Positions 1-13,600 of a DNA stretch of 64,000 nt are shown piece by piece. Positions within the stretch are counted from its first letter, which is position 1, and each line of letters starts with the position of its first letter. The stretch lies in NCBI RefSeq assembly GCF_032854445.1, contig NC_088303.1:17617501-17681500 (forward strand), read 5' to 3'. The notes beneath the pieces were generated by a model that saw only the letters and a list, made by a program, of their open reading frames with translations, searched no databases and was not told where the DNA came from. This DNA comes from Liolophura sinensis (taxonomy: Eukaryota > Mollusca > Polyplacophora > Chitonida > Chitonidae). The position numbers were made by a program, and so were the translations under genes.

Positions 1-1465
1 GTGCTCAAAAAAATAGTTTTTGGATATTTAGAAGAGAAATATCTTGATACAAAAATATATCTAACATTTAAATGCAAAATTAAATAAGAAATATTGTAAA
101 AAAATATATATATCCAAGACTGACAGAACAAAGAAGAAGACGTGGGAGTGACAAATTCAATGTCATTTGCATGATGCGTTAAATGAGCACAAGATGTAAC
201 TATGATGTTTTCTGTTTGTTTTTTCTGTTATTATTATTATTATTTTTTGATTTTTTCTTTCTTGATTCAATATTATTGAACTCATATGATGCCATTTTAA
301 CAGATATGCAGCTCAATACCCCATAAAGCTATTATAAAGCTAAACTTGAGCTGTCTTTCTCCAGAGGTATGACTTTTATCATCTTTACGCCTTCCCTACC
401 CAAAATGCCCAGTGCACTATTGGTATTACTATATTGCCATGGAATCCACAAACTTGATTTCAATGATCTCATTTTATGCATGTAGTTTGACACAAATGAA
501 GACTACATTTGACCTTGGTCTGAATTGGCAGGGTTTCTGTCTTCTTGACATCGTCCATAGATGGTCGAGCATCGTTGGACATGTGGTTGCTGTGTGTGGT
601 TATATTGTGTCCAATGCGTGTGCTTATAATGTGGCTGCTGTGTGTTTGGTTACAACTTGGCTGCTGTGTGTGCTTATAATGTGTTTGGTGTTTATGGTTA
701 TAATGTGTTCGCAGTGTGTGGTTACAACGTGGCTGCTGTGTGTGGTTATATCCTTGGACGTGTTCGCTGTGTGTGGTTATAATGTGTCCACTGTATGTGC
801 CTATCTCCATTACCTCGGACTCCTGTATGACACACACCACACTGGAAAGCGGCATTCTTACATGACCCACACTGAGCTCCTCGAATCTCCTGTCCACAAT
901 AATGACAAATCACCCCAAATTCTGAAAAAAAGAAGGTTGATATAAAAAAGTTAGCTGTCTTTTTAAATGACGACCATGTGCAAACATATTTCCATTACAA
1001 AGTCACTCAAAAATCTATTAATTAGGCATCACTAATATCACAGTACTTTTGTGCTTGCTTGATATGTGGTGCCATCTATCAACACTCCATTTTCATGGAG
1101 CAATCGTATATCAAGATAATAATTTTAAACCAGCTCTGATCATGTGAGCAGTAAAATGTTTTTTCCAAAAATGGAAGTCTTTTAGTGACACATAGGGTTG
1201 CAAGCATCCGTGCCAGATAAACGTTTTTACACCAATGTTAGTCCATCTAGATGAACTAACTCAATGTATATGTACCTTACTGCGAATATGCCAGTAAACA
1301 TCTCCCCATGTACACACCTAAAGAAATTCATCAAGCTTTGGATATCTTTTGGTAGAACACTTTCCCCCCAAAATTTCAAGATCAATTCCATCAGCGTATC
1401 TACCAGTACATGATCATCTTTATACACAAGAATTAAACCCCTCCCAATGAACATGAACCACTAAC
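1..1465. other. Intron after WDR59 exon 25
   Basis: AT-rich sequence apart from the TG-rich minisatellite at 582-806. I looked for the Cys-rich last WDR59 exon on the minus strand and did not find it. Confidence 0.6.
582..806. repeat. Degenerate TG-rich minisatellite
   Basis: Repeats of a core like gctgtgtgtggttataatgt with variable spacing of about 18-36 bp. It keeps overlapping frames open on both strands (412-945 plus, 469-897 minus); these are by-products of the repeat, not genes. It lies in the intron after WDR59 exon 25. Confidence 0.75.
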
Positions 1466-1608
1466 CTATGCCCCTGTGTCCTTCAGGCGGTACACTGATG
1501 TGTTTTAGTATCTCAGCACTCTGATTCCTCAGTCCCCACCGGTACAAGATGTCTGCATACGCTCGTTTGTAACTGTCATACTGCTGGTACTGGGCTAAAT
1601 CCAACAGC
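1466..1608 (-). CDS. WDR59: WDR59 coding exon 25 (last one in the window)
   Basis: Encodes RLLDLAQYQQYDSYKRAYAD, ILYRWGLRNQSAEILKHISV and PPEGHRGI, matching human LLDPANTQQFDDFKKCYGEILYRWGL. Acceptor TTATAG, donor GTTAGT, 143 nt, ends phase 1. The next exon should begin with the codon equivalent to human Glu-Phe-Gly-Val-Tyr-Cys and is not found in 1-1465. Confidence 0.93.
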
Positions 1609-4600
1609 CTATAAAACGTGATAAACAGAGTTTGCAGCTTTCAGCTTCCAATGGTTATTAACATTAATTTTTAATAACATCATTGTGTTCAGGTGTAACA
1701 AAACCATGTCATGTGTACCTGTATATTCCTTTGCTTCCAATGTCCATGAGGCCTTGGTGACAGAGAGTTCACAGACTCAGTCATTGAAGACCACTCGTTT
1801 TCCATCAATATGGTGTGCGTATTTGTATGTCGCCTTTAGGAAATTCGTCAGTAGCTTGCCAAATAGCTGTGGTTTACCTCAGGTATTCCAGTTTTATTCC
1901 CACAAAACTTAATGCCACTATAGAGGTACTCGTAACAAATTCTTGTGTGTTGGGTTTAACACAAGTGGGATATATAAACAGATGATGCAATCTTTTCTGT
2001 CACATTCATGGAATCATCCATGGTTTGTTTGTTTATTTACTTGCCTGAGATTTAATGTTGACTTCCCAATTAGGATGGGCATCTTAAACCATACCCGCTT
2101 ACAGCAAGGCTTTTCCATTACACACATGTATCATTAATGCTGCTTTACAGTAAAGCCATGTCTGTGACACCAGACATGACATCTCTCTTAGTCAAACCAT
2201 GGAGAACGAAGATTCAAAAGATCACCACACATCACTGGTGACATATAACGTCAATACTGTCCAAAAGGCCCTCATTTTAATTCAACAATTGTCTACATTT
2301 ACTTGTTATTCATTGAGGAAAAAAAATCAGCAAAAAAAAAGGAAGAAAAATATTTTCAGATATAGTTTTTATTTGTTTTTCTCCTAATGTTCACTTCATT
2401 TTCAAGTGTCCTTTTCCTTTCAAGGCCATATCAGCAAGAGTTTTCATGCCATTTGAGTTTACTACTACTTCTTCAATCATATCGCTGTACTTCAACAACC
2501 ATGCTTGAAGGAACTCATTTTTCATGTTGTTGAGTTTATTATTGTTTCTCAATCATACTACTGTACTTCAATAAACATGCCTGGAGGAACTCACTTTTCA
2601 TGCCATTTGAGTTTACTCTTACTTCAACCATACTACTGCACTTCAACAACCATGCCTGGAGGAAATCAGTTTTCATGTTGTTGAGTTTACTACTATTTCT
2701 TCAATTATACTACTGTACTTCAACAACCATGCTTGGAGGAACTCAGTTTTCATGTTGCTGAGTTTACTAGTCTACTTCAATAAGCATACATGTATGTACC
2801 TGCAAGAGTTTTCATGTTGCTCTCGCTCGACTTGTTCAGGATCCTTGAAGTCCTCGACAAATCTGTAATCCTCATAGGAATCTGACCAGCTGTTGGAGCG
2901 GCGCAGCTTCATTGTGGCTGAGGGGTGCAATTAGCATCACATGTCTTTCATTAGTTTTCAGCCATAACCTTACAATTTCTCGCAACAGGTATTTAGTTTA
3001 CTGCCTGTAAACTAACGACATGTCTCCTCAGTGTCTGTGTAACAGATGATTACACCAATATTTTTCACACGTAACGCTACATTTAAATACAGACCGACCA
3101 AAACAATGTTTTTCTTACTTTAACCAAGCATAGCATTTATATAAGCTTCCACTCTAATAATTGTAAAAAAAAACTTCAACAGTTACCTTGAACTTTGTAC
3201 CAAGCAACTTGATATAGAAGGCTACACATTTCCTTTCCGTCTCGATAAATGAATCACCAAAATATCACGAAAAACCAATGAAAGAAAATTTTTTCCCTTA
3301 AATAATTTAACAGCAAAATTAAAGGCCATACTCCTGCAAAGTCACTAGCCATGCACACATGCACTTTATTTCCTAGTATGAAAAGTAACACAATGGACTT
3401 GAGGGCCACAATTCCGAGAAACAAGGGAGATAACTCTAATTTTACAATCTTTCAAGTCATGCACCACTTCATTGACTCAAGCCATGTTATTTCCACTTCA
3501 CACAGAGTTAGCATATACTTTTCCTCCAAACATATGAGCCCCACAAAATAACAAGGTAGATGAGTGAAGTGTTTTCATGAACTGAAAGTTTTTCATTCAT
3601 TACCATATGTACTGAACGTATGTTAATAATTGATAATAATCTGAAGGCATGTGCGTTGAAGTTTGATAAAATGAAAGCTTGCACATGTTCTGCATTGAAG
3701 CATATGCTTAAGCATTGCTGCTTGTGATTCATATGCTAATCAATACAGGCATCTTAATGGAGATCCCAAAATCATGCAAACGCTGGTTCATATTAAAGTT
3801 GATAACAGTCTTGGTTGCCTTTGCACGTTTCTTTCAATATACAGGTATAAATCCCGTCTAATTTACCTGTGAAAAAGGAAAGCCTCCAAATTTTCCTCTA
3901 TACCTGTAATAGCTGGTTAAGTCTTTACTTGAAGTTAGTAAGCAAAACCTCCAAAATATTGAATCCTAAGTGCTGAAGACCCTGTGATTTTATGATAGGT
4001 GGGCAATAACCTGAATTTGTCTAAGTGCATGTGAACTAATTCAGACAGCAAGTCTGGACTCTGCCAGTAACCAGGCTATCTATGGTCCAATAAATGAAGT
4101 TAATTCACCATATGAGAAGGTAATTAATTATCTAAAGACCCTTTTACAGATATAAATACCACAATATTCTCACATTTTCTTCTCCAGTATAAATAATCGT
4201 CATGGGAGTTATATTGAGATGTGTAGCTCTAGGTCAATCGAGAAATTCTGCTGATAAGACAAAATGTCGTACAGTGGAAAGCTCGCCGTGGCGTTTGCTG
4301 TTTAGAAGACAGTGTACCTGGGGAGGTAGGCTGAGGCTTGGCCGGGAGCTGGATGTTCCCGATATAAGGATTGGAAGCAACCTCCGAGGGAACCACAGTT
4401 GAGTGAGGGGGCGTGGCTATGTCAGTAAGAGAATTAAACATTAGTACACCATATAAAGTTAGAGAATAACCAGGTTAGGGAAGTAACATTACATGGAATT
4501 CCTCAACCTCTTTGTATTATATTGTGTGCAGAATCATTTGAAAAAAAATTCTGGCTAGACTGGTAAATGCTGCGATTAATATTATAAATTTTTTGCAACA

Positions 4601-7600
4601 AGGTTAAGTCTCTTGGTAAAAGCTGACATGAACGTTCATGGTGAAAATACATGTAGAGAAATTTATTTTCAAATAATTTTAAAAACCATGTGTAAGGGTG
4701 AAATCTGAGATGATCACTCAAGAAATGGAAAAGTACAATTCTAAATGCTGATGGAAACAACTTAATTTTGTTTCCTGAATCAAGTTTAACATTTTAATAT
4801 TATATTGACTGCTATCAAATATAACATTCATTGCACTACATGTATATACAAACAGGTTGAAAAGATGAGAAATGTAACTCACTTTACATATATGTCTACA
4901 TGTCAATTTCCCAGGTGAACACAACTCAATATGGCTGGTTCCCATGCTTATCTTCATTAATGGCATATTACCCAGTTTTGCATATGAAGTCACAAATCTC
5001 TTTCCTTTCACATACATATAAAAAAAGACAGAATGGTCCTGATCTTTTTTTTTAATCTACTCATTATGCAGACAAAGTATTAAGGTTCAGCACCAAAAAT
5101 TGTTTTCATAATAATAGTCTCACTTAAGTTACAGTTTTTAATTTTCAACCTAAAATACCATCACTGATGTTAACCCAGGAGTCAGCCAGATTGTAATATT
5201 GTCAAATGTTAAGAAAAATTAAGCATTTTAATATGATTTCAAACTTTGGTCACCACACCACAACTTTAGTCTAAGAAAATATGATGTCATGCACAAAATG
5301 GCAAAAGAGAACTGCACTTGTACACTTACATACAATCTTACATACATAATTGGGGTCGGTAAATGTCTAAAAGCGTATTAAAGTAAGACCTGAATCTTGA
5401 CACAAACAATGGGATTACAGTTCATGTAATGCAAGACTTAAATCTTATTGCGCTTTTGAACAAGAGGGCCCCACTTCAGAACATTACTGGTGTTTTGCAT
5501 GCACATGCTGTATAACCAAATCAGATCAAAATTTAATTAAACAACAGGTTTTGAGTCCACACGAATCAATCAGCTCAATAATAACTCATAGTGAACAAGT
5601 ATACATCTACAGGCAACTCACACCACAATTACATGCAACAGCCACCAGTAACACACAACAACAACATAATCAAAAAGATATTATTGATTCCTTTAGTATA
5701 ATGCATCATGTCTGTAAGAAACTGAACATCATTTCAATTATACCTTTTAACACTGATGCCTTTTTATGTAGAGGTTTATTTCTTTACAAATAAAATTTTG
5801 GTATCAGTAAACTGTGAGGTCATAATCCAGAAACAAGTATGCTCTCTGAAAACTTTGAAGGTCGAAATCCAGAAAACAATTGTGGTCTGAGGAAACATTA
5901 AAGGTCATTATCATAAAAACAGGTGTCTTCTGTGAAAACTTTGAAGGTCAAAATCCAGGGTTGTTCTCAGGGAGAAAATGTGATGGTCATAATCAAGAAA
6001 ATGCACTCAGTCTGCCAACTTAAAATGAAATGACTTTCTCCTGAGAGATTAATCAAGCACACAGGTGATAAAAGTGTGTATAAACTCTTGAAAAGAAATT
6101 TAACACAACTGGTACATTCCTCATGTGTTTGGCAGTCATAATCCATATGTGGATGTGTAAATTGAGAGTTGGGTTGGGTCGGATCCTAAACTAAACTGCT
6201 ATTCAAATTCACAAGGTCAACACAAAACTACCATCAACCACACCGCATATTTTTTAAAATCCCATAACAACATCAAACATTGTTGGCAGGTTAGGCATGG
6301 ACTTGGTCTAGCTACCCTCAGCTTACGTAAACCCAAAACTACTGGTGTAATGAGAAGCATACATGTAACTATACCTCTGCCAACACTGCTAGCATCTACA
6401 TGTAAAAAGTGCAATATTTTTATTACTATCCTCACATTTCTAGCTAAATGAGAGATACAGAATGTACATGTAGTTGATCCACTAAACAGCATAATATTTA
6501 TTTATTTATTTATTTGATTGATTGGTGTTTTACCCCGTACTCAAGAATATTTCAGCATTATGGTGGGAGAAAACCGGGCAGAGCCCGGCGGAAACCCACG
6601 ACCATCCGCAGGTTGGTGGCAGACCTTTTCACGTATGGCCAGAGAGGAAGCCAGCATGAACTGGACTTGAACTCACAGCGACTGCATTGGTGAGAGGCTC
6701 CTGGGTCATTACGCTGCGCTAGCGCGCTAAACGACTGAGCTACGGAGGCCCCACAGCATAATATGGAAGATCCAAATATTGCAACTGAAAAATGGATAAG
6801 TAGTTTTCAGAATATCCCCAATGTGCATGCCCTTTAAAACATCGCGGTGTTAAGCATATTTCAAAACCTTGATGGGTAACTGAAGAGATATCATGGGCTA
6901 TGTATCAACGTGATTTGGATAAAAAAACTAAGTGATGAGAAAAGCTGCAAATACTGGAAAAACACAGTTAACAGCAACATTTTTTTCTGCTAAAAAGAAT
7001 GTGTTAAATACTGAAATAAATAAGAAGAGTAACCCACAAAAGCCTAATGATATTTGGAAAGTACTGCGGAACATAAATCCCAGTGATATTTGGAAAGTAC
7101 TGCGGACCATAAATCCCAATGATATTTGGAAAGTACTGCAGAACATAAACCCCAGTCATATGTGCAAAGTACTGCGGACCATAAATCCCAATGATATTTG
7201 GAAAGTACTGCGTACCATAAATCCCAGTGATATTTGGAAAGTACTGCGGACCATAAATCCCAATGATATTTGGAAAGTACTGCAGACCATAAATCCCAGT
7301 GATATTTGGAAAGTACTGCAGACCATAAATCCCAATGGTATGTGGAAAGTACTGCGGACAATAAATCCCAGTGATATTTGGAAAGTACTGCAGAACATAA
7401 ATCCCAATGATATTTGGAAAGTACTGCGTACCATAAATCCCAGTGATATTTGGAAAGTACTGTGGACAATAAATCCCAATGATATTTGGAAAGTACTGCA
7501 GACCATAAATCCCAGTGATGTTTGGAAAGTACTGCGGACCATAAATCCCAGTGATATTTGGAAAGTACTGCAGAACATAAACCCCAGTGATATGTGCAAA

Positions 7601-10600
7601 GTACTGCGAACCATAAATCCCAGTGATATTTGGAAAGTACTGCAGACCATAAATCCCAGTGGTATTTGGAAAGTACTGCGGACCATAAATCCCAGTGATA
7701 TTTGGAAAGTACTGCGGACCATAAACCCCAGTGATATGTGCAAAGTACTGCGGACCATAAAGGCCAATGATATTTGGAAAGTACTGCGGACCATAAATCC
7801 CAATGATATTTGGAAAGTACTGCGGACCATAAATCCCAGTGATATTTGGAAAGTACTGCGCACCATAAATCCCAATGATATGTGGAAAGTACTGCGGACA
7901 ATAAATCCCAGTGATATGTGCAAAGTACTGCGCACCATAAATCCCAATGATATTTGGAAAGTACTGTGGACCATAAATCCAAACCACTCTTCTTCTGTTC
8001 CTGATCAGATTATAACTGATGAGAACGATCTACCGTGACTGATGATCCTGAACAGATTCCCAATTTATTTAAGAACTTAAGTTCTTCCAAAACTGTACCA
8101 GAAGTGTTTTACAATTGAGATCTTCTACAGTAAAGCCAAATCTTTGCAAATGAAAATGTGTTATCAATGAAAAAGTACCATAAGATTATACTTTCTCTAA
8201 TCCTAATGTTATCGAAAAATACATTTTTGAACAATTATGTGCATTAGACGAGTCAAAAGCCTGTGGACTTGACTGCTATAAATGCTAAATTTTGAGAATG
8301 TTCTGCACCAGTCATCACAAAATCATTGACTTCAATAATAAACAAGTGCAAAACAACAAGTACCTATCCCAATACTTGGAAAATAGCAAAGATCATACCT
8401 CTCCACAAAGGAGGGAATAAGTCATTCATCAATAATAATCGGCCAATATCAGTACTTCCAATCATGGCGATGGGAGATGACAACAGAAACAGGTGTTCCA
8501 CAAGGCTCAATATTGGGACCATCACTATTCATCATGTATATAAATGACCTTCCAAAATATAATAATACATCTACTTCTCATGATGAGGGCACAACGATTC
8601 ATTGTTCACGGTGCTGAAACTGTTACGAACATTAAGACAGTTTGAAAAAAAACCCTAAAAGCTGTTACTGTGTCGTGGTATAAAAATGAAATGTATTTAA
8701 CTTCAGATAAAACAAAATTTATGTTAATAAGTGTCTTGGAAGAGTAAAAAAAAATGTCTTGAACATAAAATTGATGACTCTTCAACTGCACAAGTCGCAT
8801 CAACAAAATTGCTTGCTGTTTTCATCAATGAAACACTTACATGGCGCGACCATATTGATTTTATTTGCATTAAAATTTCAAAAGTTTTGGAATTGTAAGG
8901 CAGAATAAAACTTATCTTGATCTGAAGACACGAAAAACTTTTTTCATAGCTGTATTTTGCCACCTTTTGATTACTGTACTTCAGTAAGGGAACTTGTCCA
9001 GAGTCACTTCTTCACAGATTATTAAGGCTTCAAAAAAGAGCAACTTAAATTATTTTAGACTGTAAAATACATACTCCTACAGCTCCAATTCTCCTAGAGT
9101 TCCACTGGATGCCAATTTCTGATTGCATCAGATATCGTATGATTAATATTATTTTTAAATCATTGCATCATGAGTCAACACTATATCTAAAAGAAATGCT
9201 TGTTAAAAACACAGCAGTGCACAATAAGTTTCTTATATCTGTTAACAACCTTCATACTGAAAAACAGAACTCTGCTATAAAAACAGCTTTACAGTAGTCA
9301 CAGGGTTGTCATGCTTGGAACAGTTTAGAATGTCTACTCAAAACAGCACCATCACTTTCTGCTTTTAAGTCAATTTATTTGCAAAATTATTTCAACCAGT
9401 AAATTTGTATAAGTTGTATATGTAGTGATGTATTATTGACTGTTTTCATGTTTCTATATTATTTAACATTCATGTATTGTTATTGAGGGCCTCTGAGAAG
9501 AGCAAATTGTTAAATATGACAGAGCTACCCTCTTTAAACAAAGGTTTCGTTCATTCATTCATTATAAATCAACAAATTATCTATGAAGAAATTCATTTAA
9601 CAATCTCAGTAATTCATCTTCAATCTTGTCTTGATCATCATTCGCTCCTCATGATGATTTGAATACAGAAGAAATATGGAAATCTTAAAATTTCTACAGA
9701 CTGAAAAACTTTGCTTATTTAATGTATGACACTGGTCACAGGACTGAAGTTGGCAGCTGAAAGACTCTAGCTATCAAATTACAAGACAAGTGAATTTGAA
9801 CTGTTACAAGCACACTGAAAACCCAGCTGGCAAAAGTTTCTTGCTCAAGCACACTGAGCTTCATCATTGGCTAGTGAAATCAAATGCAATCAACATTAAT
9901 GCTACATTTAAGAAGAAACGAAACACTTCATAACAGAATAAGTCCACGAAACATTTCAGAAGAAAACCAAACTGGGACAAAAGCTTGGTGATGCGAGTTC
10001 ATTCTTATTTGTTTGAACAAATCCCCAGAAGCATTTGTACAGTTTGTATTCTCTTATGTTGTATACAACAGCGGTTAACAGATAGGTAAATGAAATAAAT
10101 TATTACTTTTGTTGCCGAAATATATTTCCAGAAGGATATTATCCTACCTTAAAAAAAAAACCCATCATAAACACAACTCAAAGAATCAGGAAAAATGAGC
10201 AACTTGCATGGTGTTACGCAATTTTACGTCATTTACAGTAATCAGATATTTCAAAAATAAATCAATAAATAAATTTCAAATATCTAAAAGCCTAAGTTGA
10301 TAGATATCACTGTTCAGAAAAATATAAAAAAACAACAAGAAAGTCTACCAACTGTAGAAGAATAAAAGCTTGACTATTCTATTAAAGCATGTTCCGCAGT
10401 AAAATCACAAGAGACATATAAGACATCCCAGCATTCCAATACTGGACAGAAATATGTACGCATACAAAAGCACAAACTTGTTACCAAGACAAAGACATCA
10501 ACCACACACACGATTAAAAGTGCCGGTAGTTCACTAGATAGTGCAACACATCTCCTCATTGGTACGACATGTCATCATAGCATGTTTGACACTTCACATC

Positions 10601-13600
10601 TTACTAACTTTAAAAATCTCTTTTTGTTATCAAGTATTTATATCGCCGCAAACAAACACTCAAAATACATTTATCCATTCTATGAAAGCCAAACGGTACA
10701 CAGACGAGTTAAAAATGTAAGAGTAAATAAGTTCCTTGTTAATTGGGAAAAATTTGTTAGAAAGCATGTACTTCTTTTTTTTTTAAAGCATGGTGACATT
10801 GCCCTAGACATTGTTAGATGTATTTGCTCCAGCAGAATTATTCTGAGTGAGTAACATGCCATGACTTTGAGACACAGCAGACCCCTGAATATTGAACAGC
10901 CAAAGACAGGTGACATCCAGGTGAGTGCAGCATTAACAAGTGCTGACGACAGTTGCTACAGGTGACATACACGAAGCAGTAAACACACCAGAGTGAGGGC
11001 AAGAACTTACTGGCAGAGACCCAGCCTTTGAGAAGGTTGGAGGTAGAGGAGACAGTGTGATACGGACTGTACTGTCAAAGAGAAACGCCCAGACAACTAT
11101 ACATTAGTACATGATATCCCAGCATTCAACTCCCTTACGCCCGCCCCTGGGGCTCCATGCGTAACTAAGGGGATCCCCAGCACCATGGCAACCAGGTTAA
11201 ACAGGATCAGTGGCAGGATAAAACATTAATTAACTGTAATGAGTTTTACAGTGTCAAATGATGGCCAAACATCAGCGAAGCAAATGTATGCAATGTATAT
11301 ATTCAAAACTTTCTTGATCATGGTAATGGTATGCTTTTTGAAATCACTGGATAAAAATAAAGTTCGAAACATGAAGCATGATGACTGTAATATCTGTTAC
11401 AAATTACACACATTTGTTGACAATGTTTTCCCATACTGACAGTGCATTGACAAGCTCAGGCTTCAGGCACCAACCTGTATGTAGCCACCTTGGTCTGAGC
11501 TGTATGTACATTATATTGTGTCCCAGCTTACATGTCATGCAAAAAGTCAATAAACATTGCTGCTGTGCTACGTTCAAAAATTTCATGTCCAAAATTTAGT
11601 AAAAACAAAAATATAATAACTACAATAAAATCTGCTAATAAACTGGCTGTCAATCTCATTATGAAATTGACAGCTTGACAAACACAACTGATAGTCCACA
11701 TATGTGGTATTATATAGTCTGGTAACTAAGTCAGTTTTGTGCAGAAAAATTGTACAATGATCCAAAAGACGATTTCTTTAGTACTTTTTCTTTCCAAAAC
11801 CACAATGTCTGAAAATTGCTCAAAGACTATGCAGCCTGTCTTGCTTAGTGAGATTTTTCAACAATGTACTCCCTTGATACTTTTTGATTTTTTGATACTT
11901 TGTCAATCAAACAGTTAAGAAGATGTCTAGCAAAAACAATAATTAAAAATACCAAGTTTTATGAGATCTCACCAACGCCACCTCTAATCACCTGTGTAAA
12001 GTTATACTGTAGTCGCCTCTCTGTACAGTCACCACATTCACAAGACTTTACAACTTTCCTTGTAGATCATGTTGTATTACTGCAGCAGAGACTAAATCAT
12101 TTAGTGATAAGAATTTACCAAGCTTTGTACAAATACCCACTGAACTGTAAAACAGCGAATGTAAACCATTCTGCGTAATCTGCACAAAAAAATTTTTTTC
12201 TCTTGGTGAAATGCAGCTGGCCATCAGCTTGTGTTGTTAGAGATCTGCCCCAGATAAGAGCTGAAGAAGAAAGGACAGTATTTGTTAGCGAATATGAAAT
12301 AGGGATAAAACCAAAAATGTAAATACCCACCTGAGAGTGGCTGAAATCAAAGAGGTCAAAGGTCATTATGAACAGGGGTTTCAGGGTTGAAGTGGTGACA
12401 GACAGACAGACAGACAGACAAACAGAAACAGAGGCTCTAGTGACTTACGCAGCAGGTTCCATCCATTTAGTGTGAGCTCCAGTTGTGGAGAGGAAGGTGT
12501 GTAAACCTCATTCTAAAGCGACAACAACAAACGACATACACATCATACAGGGGCCACATCAGTATTTAAAGGTGGACTGCAATGTTTTTTATTTTCACAA
12601 CAATTGTTATCAACAGGCTTCTCCTGTTTTCGAATAAGACTGTGGAAGTTTTCTTTGTGAAAATAATTTATTAAGTATTTTTAATACAAATATTTATAAA
12701 TATCCAGTATAACTGTATGTAGAATGTCCATCACTTATCCCTCTTTGATTTTAGAATGTCAAAATGTCATTTGAGGTGTCCATCATTCACATTTACGAAA
12801 ATTCTACAGTTTTTGTGTCGTTGTTGACGTTCGGATAAAAACAAAAGGACCATTTTGATGCTATTATGTTTCGAAATCCAAGGGGAACAAGCATTGATGT
12901 TCTTAGCAAATTATAGATTGTACATATTTTTGTGATTCATTTCTGGCCAAAAAAAAATAAGTAACAAAAATATAAAAAAAGTCATCAGCATATATTTACT
13001 TTCTTTTTTAAATATATCTTTGCAGATCACCTTCAAGGTAACTCTGAGGAACAGGTTTTTCAAGTCAATGTTTATAGAGCAGCACACCGAGATCCTCAGT
13101 GCAAGACAATCCACTGTATTACTCCTCAAGCTCTACAGCTATTGTGTATATTCGCTGAAAATGCAAGCTGAAACTGACTGGGGTTTTACAGAATATATAA
13201 GAATGACTATGGTTCTACAGTACAGAGAAACCAACTTTGGTTCTTTAAGCCATTAGTAATTCAGGATAGTCAAATGGGCAGTTTAATTTACAGGATGCTG
13301 AGCTTGTGTTAAGCTCTATAGGATGCTGAAACCGACTTAAGCTCTACAGGATGCTGAGCTTGTGTTAAGCTCTATAGGATGCTGAAACCGGCTTAAGCTC
13401 TATAGGATGCTGAAAATGGTATGCTTCATCAAACTTCTCTCCGTGATTCCACAGCTAACAAGTAAAGGTTTGAAATAAATAGCATGATGATAACACAAGC
13501 AACTGTTTGCTGCAAAGAGATCCTGGTGGAATTCTACAAGGAAATAAATAACAGAATGATGAGATCATTTGCCTTTACCTGCTGAACTACAACAACACTG

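Noticed and set aside
412-945. 177-codon plus-strand frame with hydrophobic repeats
   Set aside because: It is produced by the TG-rich minisatellite; the opposite strand is open too, and no family motif is seen.
6496-6752. tRNA gene on the minus strand
   Set aside because: A- and B-box-like motifs are present but the sequence does not fold as a tRNA cloverleaf and continues into a SINE body; the same sequence recurs through the window.
7004-7987. Minus-strand frames of 272-327 codons with FPNIIGIYGPQY-like repeats
   Set aside because: They are reverse readings of the 36-bp array, open only because the unit length is a multiple of 3.
11120-11220. Possible short exon (LRMEPQGRA) with AG and GTAAGG borders
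   Set aside because: Its phase does not fit between exon 22B or 22A and the following exon, and there is no similarity to WDR59.
12330-12341. 10-nt microexon between TTTCAG and GTGGGT
   Set aside because: No combination of neighbouring exons keeps the WDR59 frame when it is included.
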